Origin: CADEDV01 sp048498035
GTDB lineage: Bacteria > Bacteroidota > Bacteroidia > Chitinophagales > Chitinophagaceae
Reading direction: 5' to 3'
DNA: 64,000 nucleotides
NCBI GenBank assembly: GCA_048498035.1
Contig: JBEHYT010000001.1
Span: 62,001-126,000, forward strand
In this document: positions 62,155 to 64,000 of the stretch, piece by piece
How positions within the stretch are numbered: position 1 is the first letter of the stretch
How the letters are laid out: each line of letters starts with the position of its first letter
Made by a program: the position numbers and the translations under genes
The notes under the pieces: model-generated
Told to the model about the DNA's origin: nothing
The model's database searches: none
The model's input: only the letters and a program-made list of their open reading frames with translations

Positions 62155-63036
62155 ATGTATTATATCGTTTACGGTTTTCTCTGGCTGGTTTCATTATTAC
62201 CACTTCGGGTGCTGTACTTTTTTTCCGACGGCATTTATGGCCTGATCTATTATGTATTCAAATACCGCCGGGATGTGGTCATGAACAATTTGCAGATCGC
62301 GTTCCCTGAAAAGACGGATGCAGAGCGGAAAAAGATTGCGAAAGAATTTTACCACAATCTTGTCGACACCTTTATTGAAACAATCAAACTGATCTCCGCG
62401 TCTCCAAAGCGCATCCAGCGGCACTGTTCCGGCAATTGGGAAGTGTTACAACGCCTTCATGCCACCGGCCGTTCTGCACAACTTCACCTGGGGCATAATT
62501 TTAACTGGGAATGGGCTAATATTGCCGCGGCCCGGGCCGTCAATTATCAATTCCTGGTGGTGTATATGCCGCTGGCCAGTAAAGCGATGGATCGGCTGTT
62601 TATCAAGATCAGGGCCAAGGCGGGTTCCAAATTATTGCGGGCCACTAAGATGTCCGAAGATTTTATTCCCTATAGAAATCAGCAATACCTGCTAACGCTG
62701 GTGGCTGATCAAAACCCCGGCTCGCCGCACAATGCCTATTGGTTCAATTTTTTTGGTAAGCCCACTCCGTTTGTTAAAGGGCCTGCCCGCAACGCGGTCA
62801 ATAATAAAACGGCAGTTGTGTTTGCATTTATTCATAAGAAAAAGCGCGGTCATTACGAAGTGGTGTTTGAAGAGATCCGTGAAGATGCGTCATCCATGAA
62901 ACCCGATGAACTAACGAGGCAGTTTGTTAAATACCTGGTAGATGTTATTCGCGCCAATCCGTCCATGTGGCTATGGAGCCATCGCCGCTGGAAATGGGTG
63001 TGGAAAGAAGAATATGGACCGGTGCTGGACGTATAA
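62155..63036 (+). CDS. LpxL/HtrB-family lipid acyltransferase
   Basis: 293 residues from the ATG at 62155 (an upstream TTG is the other option). One N-terminal membrane helix (about 3-22), then the acyltransferase domain with the catalytic H-x4-E in LGHNFNWEW, VADQNPGSPHNAYWFNFFGKPTPF and the end motif WLWSHRRWKW. These are the marks of late lipid A acyltransferases acting at the inner membrane. Bacteroidota members may instead acylate other lipids such as ornithine or glycine lipids. Follows nadB by 17 bp and ends in a strong terminator, so it is likely in the nadB transcript. Confidence 0.9.
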   Translation: MYYIVYGFLWLVSLLPLRVLYFFSDGIYGLIYYVFKYRRDVVMNNLQIAFPEKTDAERKKIAKEFYHNLVDTFIETIKLISASPKRIQRHCSGNWEVLQRLHATGRSAQLHLGHNFNWEWANIAAARAVNYQFLVVYMPLASKAMDRLFIKIRAKAGSKLLRATKMSEDFIPYRNQQYLLTLVADQNPGSPHNAYWFNFFGKPTPFVKGPARNAVNNKTAVVFAFIHKKKRGHYEVVFEEIREDASSMKPDELTRQFVKYLVDVIRANPSMWLWSHRRWKWVWKEEYGPVLDV

Positions 63037-63043
63037 AAGAAAA

Positions 63044-63069
63044 AAAATCCCCGCTTCGGCGGGGATTTT
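63044..63069. terminator. Bidirectional terminator with UUCG tetraloop
   Basis: AAAATCCCCGC-TTCG-GCGGGGATTTT is a perfect 11-bp stem capped by a TTCG loop. It lies between the convergent acyltransferase and MBL/rhodanese genes, 7 and 4 bp from their stops, and has A/T-runs for both strands. Confidence 0.92.
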
Positions 63070-63073
63070 CATA

Positions 63074-64000
63074 TCAGTTTAAAACACTTGTTTCTTTTAC
63101 AATCTCCGCCTTTTCCTGTTCCCTGATCTTGCCCCATCCCCCCACAATATTGCGGAGGTTGTGAATGCCCTGGCGTTTTAATAGTGAAGAAGCAATAACG
63201 CTGCGGTAGCCTCCGGCACAATGAACATAAATGTTCATGTCTTCTTCCATATTTGCCATTGAAGCCGGGTCGGTAAGATCATTTAGCGGAACGTTAAGCG
63301 CATCTTTCAAATGCCCTTCTGCAAATTCAGTCGGTTTGCGCACATCCACCACTACCAGTTTGTCGTCAAAGGGAATGTCCATCATCAGTTCATCTGCTTC
63401 CACATCAATGATCATATCTATCTCTTCACCTGCATTTTTCCAGCCCTCAAAACCACCTTCCAGGTAGCCCAGTACTTTGCTGAATCCTACGCGGGCAAGA
63501 CGGATGATGGTTTCTTTTTCCTGGCCAGGATCAGTTACCAGCAACATGGGCGATTTAAACGACAGCAGGCTGCCGGCCCATTCTGCAAAACGTCCTTCCA
63601 GTCCAATACTGATAGATCCCGGAACAAATCCCATGGTAAATTCATTGGCATTGCGCGTGTCCAGGATGATGGTGTCTTCCTGTGCCGCCAACTCTTTAAA
63701 TGCTTCCACAGAAAGGGCTTTCAGGCTGCGGTCAAGCAGTCCGTCCAGTTCATCATATCCTTCTTTATTGATGCTGGCATTGATCGGGAAATAGTTGGGT
63801 GGCGCAGCGATGCCGTCAGTAACCAGCTTTACAAATTCTTCTTCGTTTTTCGCCTGGAGGGCGTAATTGGTCTTTTTTTCTTCGCCAATAGTACTCAGCG
63901 TATGCGGACCGAGGTTTTTTCCGCAGGCGCTGCCCGGGCCATGGGCAGGATAAACAATCACATCGTCAGCCAGCGGCACCAGCTTTGCCTGGATGCTCTT
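63074..64000 (-). CDS. MBL-fold / tandem rhodanese protein, N-terminus cut off by the window
   Basis: The frame is open to the last base, so the start lies beyond the window; 308 residues are present. The leftmost piece (KLVPLADDVIVYPAHGPGSACGKN) is the end of a metallo-beta-lactamase-fold domain, with the His ligand in YPAHG. Two rhodanese domains follow. The first (about residues 90-200 of this part) has ILDTRNANEF but reads LVTDPGQE where the active Cys would be, so it should be inactive. The second has VVDVRKPTEFAEGHL and an intact loop VHCAGGYRS. The layout fits persulfide dioxygenase/sulfurtransferase fusions (ETHE1- or BLH-like), which oxidise sulfane sulfur. Confidence 0.9.
   Translation of the reverse strand, partial: KSIQAKLVPLADDVIVYPAHGPGSACGKNLGPHTLSTIGEEKKTNYALQAKNEEEFVKLVTDGIAAPPNYFPINASINKEGYDELDGLLDRSLKALSVEAFKELAAQEDTIILDTRNANEFTMGFVPGSISIGLEGRFAEWAGSLLSFKSPMLLVTDPGQEKETIIRLARVGFSKVLGYLEGGFEGWKNAGEEIDMIIDVEADELMMDIPFDDKLVVVDVRKPTEFAEGHLKDALNVPLNDLTDPASMANMEEDMNIYVHCAGGYRSVIASSLLKRQGIHNLRNIVGGWGKIREQEKAEIVKETSVLN

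Overview
The window reads as chromosomal DNA of a member of the Bacteroidota, most likely Chitinophagaceae-like. The evidence is consistent: two type IX secretion (T9SS) substrates, GldA, DUF4270 and DUF4907 proteins, a Bat operon fragment, the long form of IspG, LytS/LytTR two-component proteins, and -7 elements of the form TAnnTTTG in front of several genes. It is gene-dense, with no tRNA, rRNA, CRISPR array, insertion sequence or prophage that I can recognise. Both ends cut a gene: an RND efflux permease on the left and a metallo-beta-lactamase/rhodanese protein on the right.

1-9.4 kb: RND permease C-terminus, a 957-bp stretch without a gene (paired 53-bp repeats, hairpins, a minus-strand terminator), an M16 protease, a NodB-type deacetylase lipoprotein, a KorA subunit without its KorB partner, and a lipoprotein of unknown role. 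9.4-19.9 kb is the most unusual part, rich in phosphate and nucleotide chemistry. It holds an HD phosphohydrolase fused to a Pycsar-type transmembrane effector domain (PycTM), an SdiA-regulated-like lipoprotein, and a minus-strand operon of metallophosphoesterase/kinase-like/beta-barrel fusion, class III nucleotide cyclase and PAP2 phosphatase. Divergent from that operon is a paralogue of the fusion that lacks the phosphoesterase. Both large proteins carry a CotH/FAM20-like D-x-D-R-H catalytic-loop signature that I would not expect in an outer-membrane barrel protein.

19.9-30 kb: a 1268-residue surface protein of nine Fn3-like repeats in an alternating A/B pattern with a T9SS tail; an overlapping operon of kelch lipoprotein, DUF4907 protein, LytS-type kinase and LytTR regulator; and a DUF4270 lipoprotein with an abutting outer-membrane protein. 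30-42.3 kb: a GAF protein, endonuclease III, a class A beta-lactamase, an anti-sigma-like small protein, DivIC/FtsB with enolase, a PKD-domain T9SS type B protein, GldA, and a carbonic anhydrase/SulP bicarbonate module.

42.3-51.7 kb: small membrane proteins, an MHS-type MFS transporter divergent from acetyl-CoA synthetase, an alpha/beta hydrolase, an L,D-transpeptidase, and an ECF sigma/anti-sigma/beta-barrel operon. 51.7-64 kb: Kbl, a 42-residue lipoprotein, a class D beta-lactamase, batB-batC, ispG, a lipoprotein with a lysoplasmalogenase, a WYL regulator, nadB, an LpxL-type acyltransferase and the truncated MBL/rhodanese gene.

All functional calls come from reading motifs by eye; no database search was run. 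Residue numbers are counted by hand and may be off by a few.
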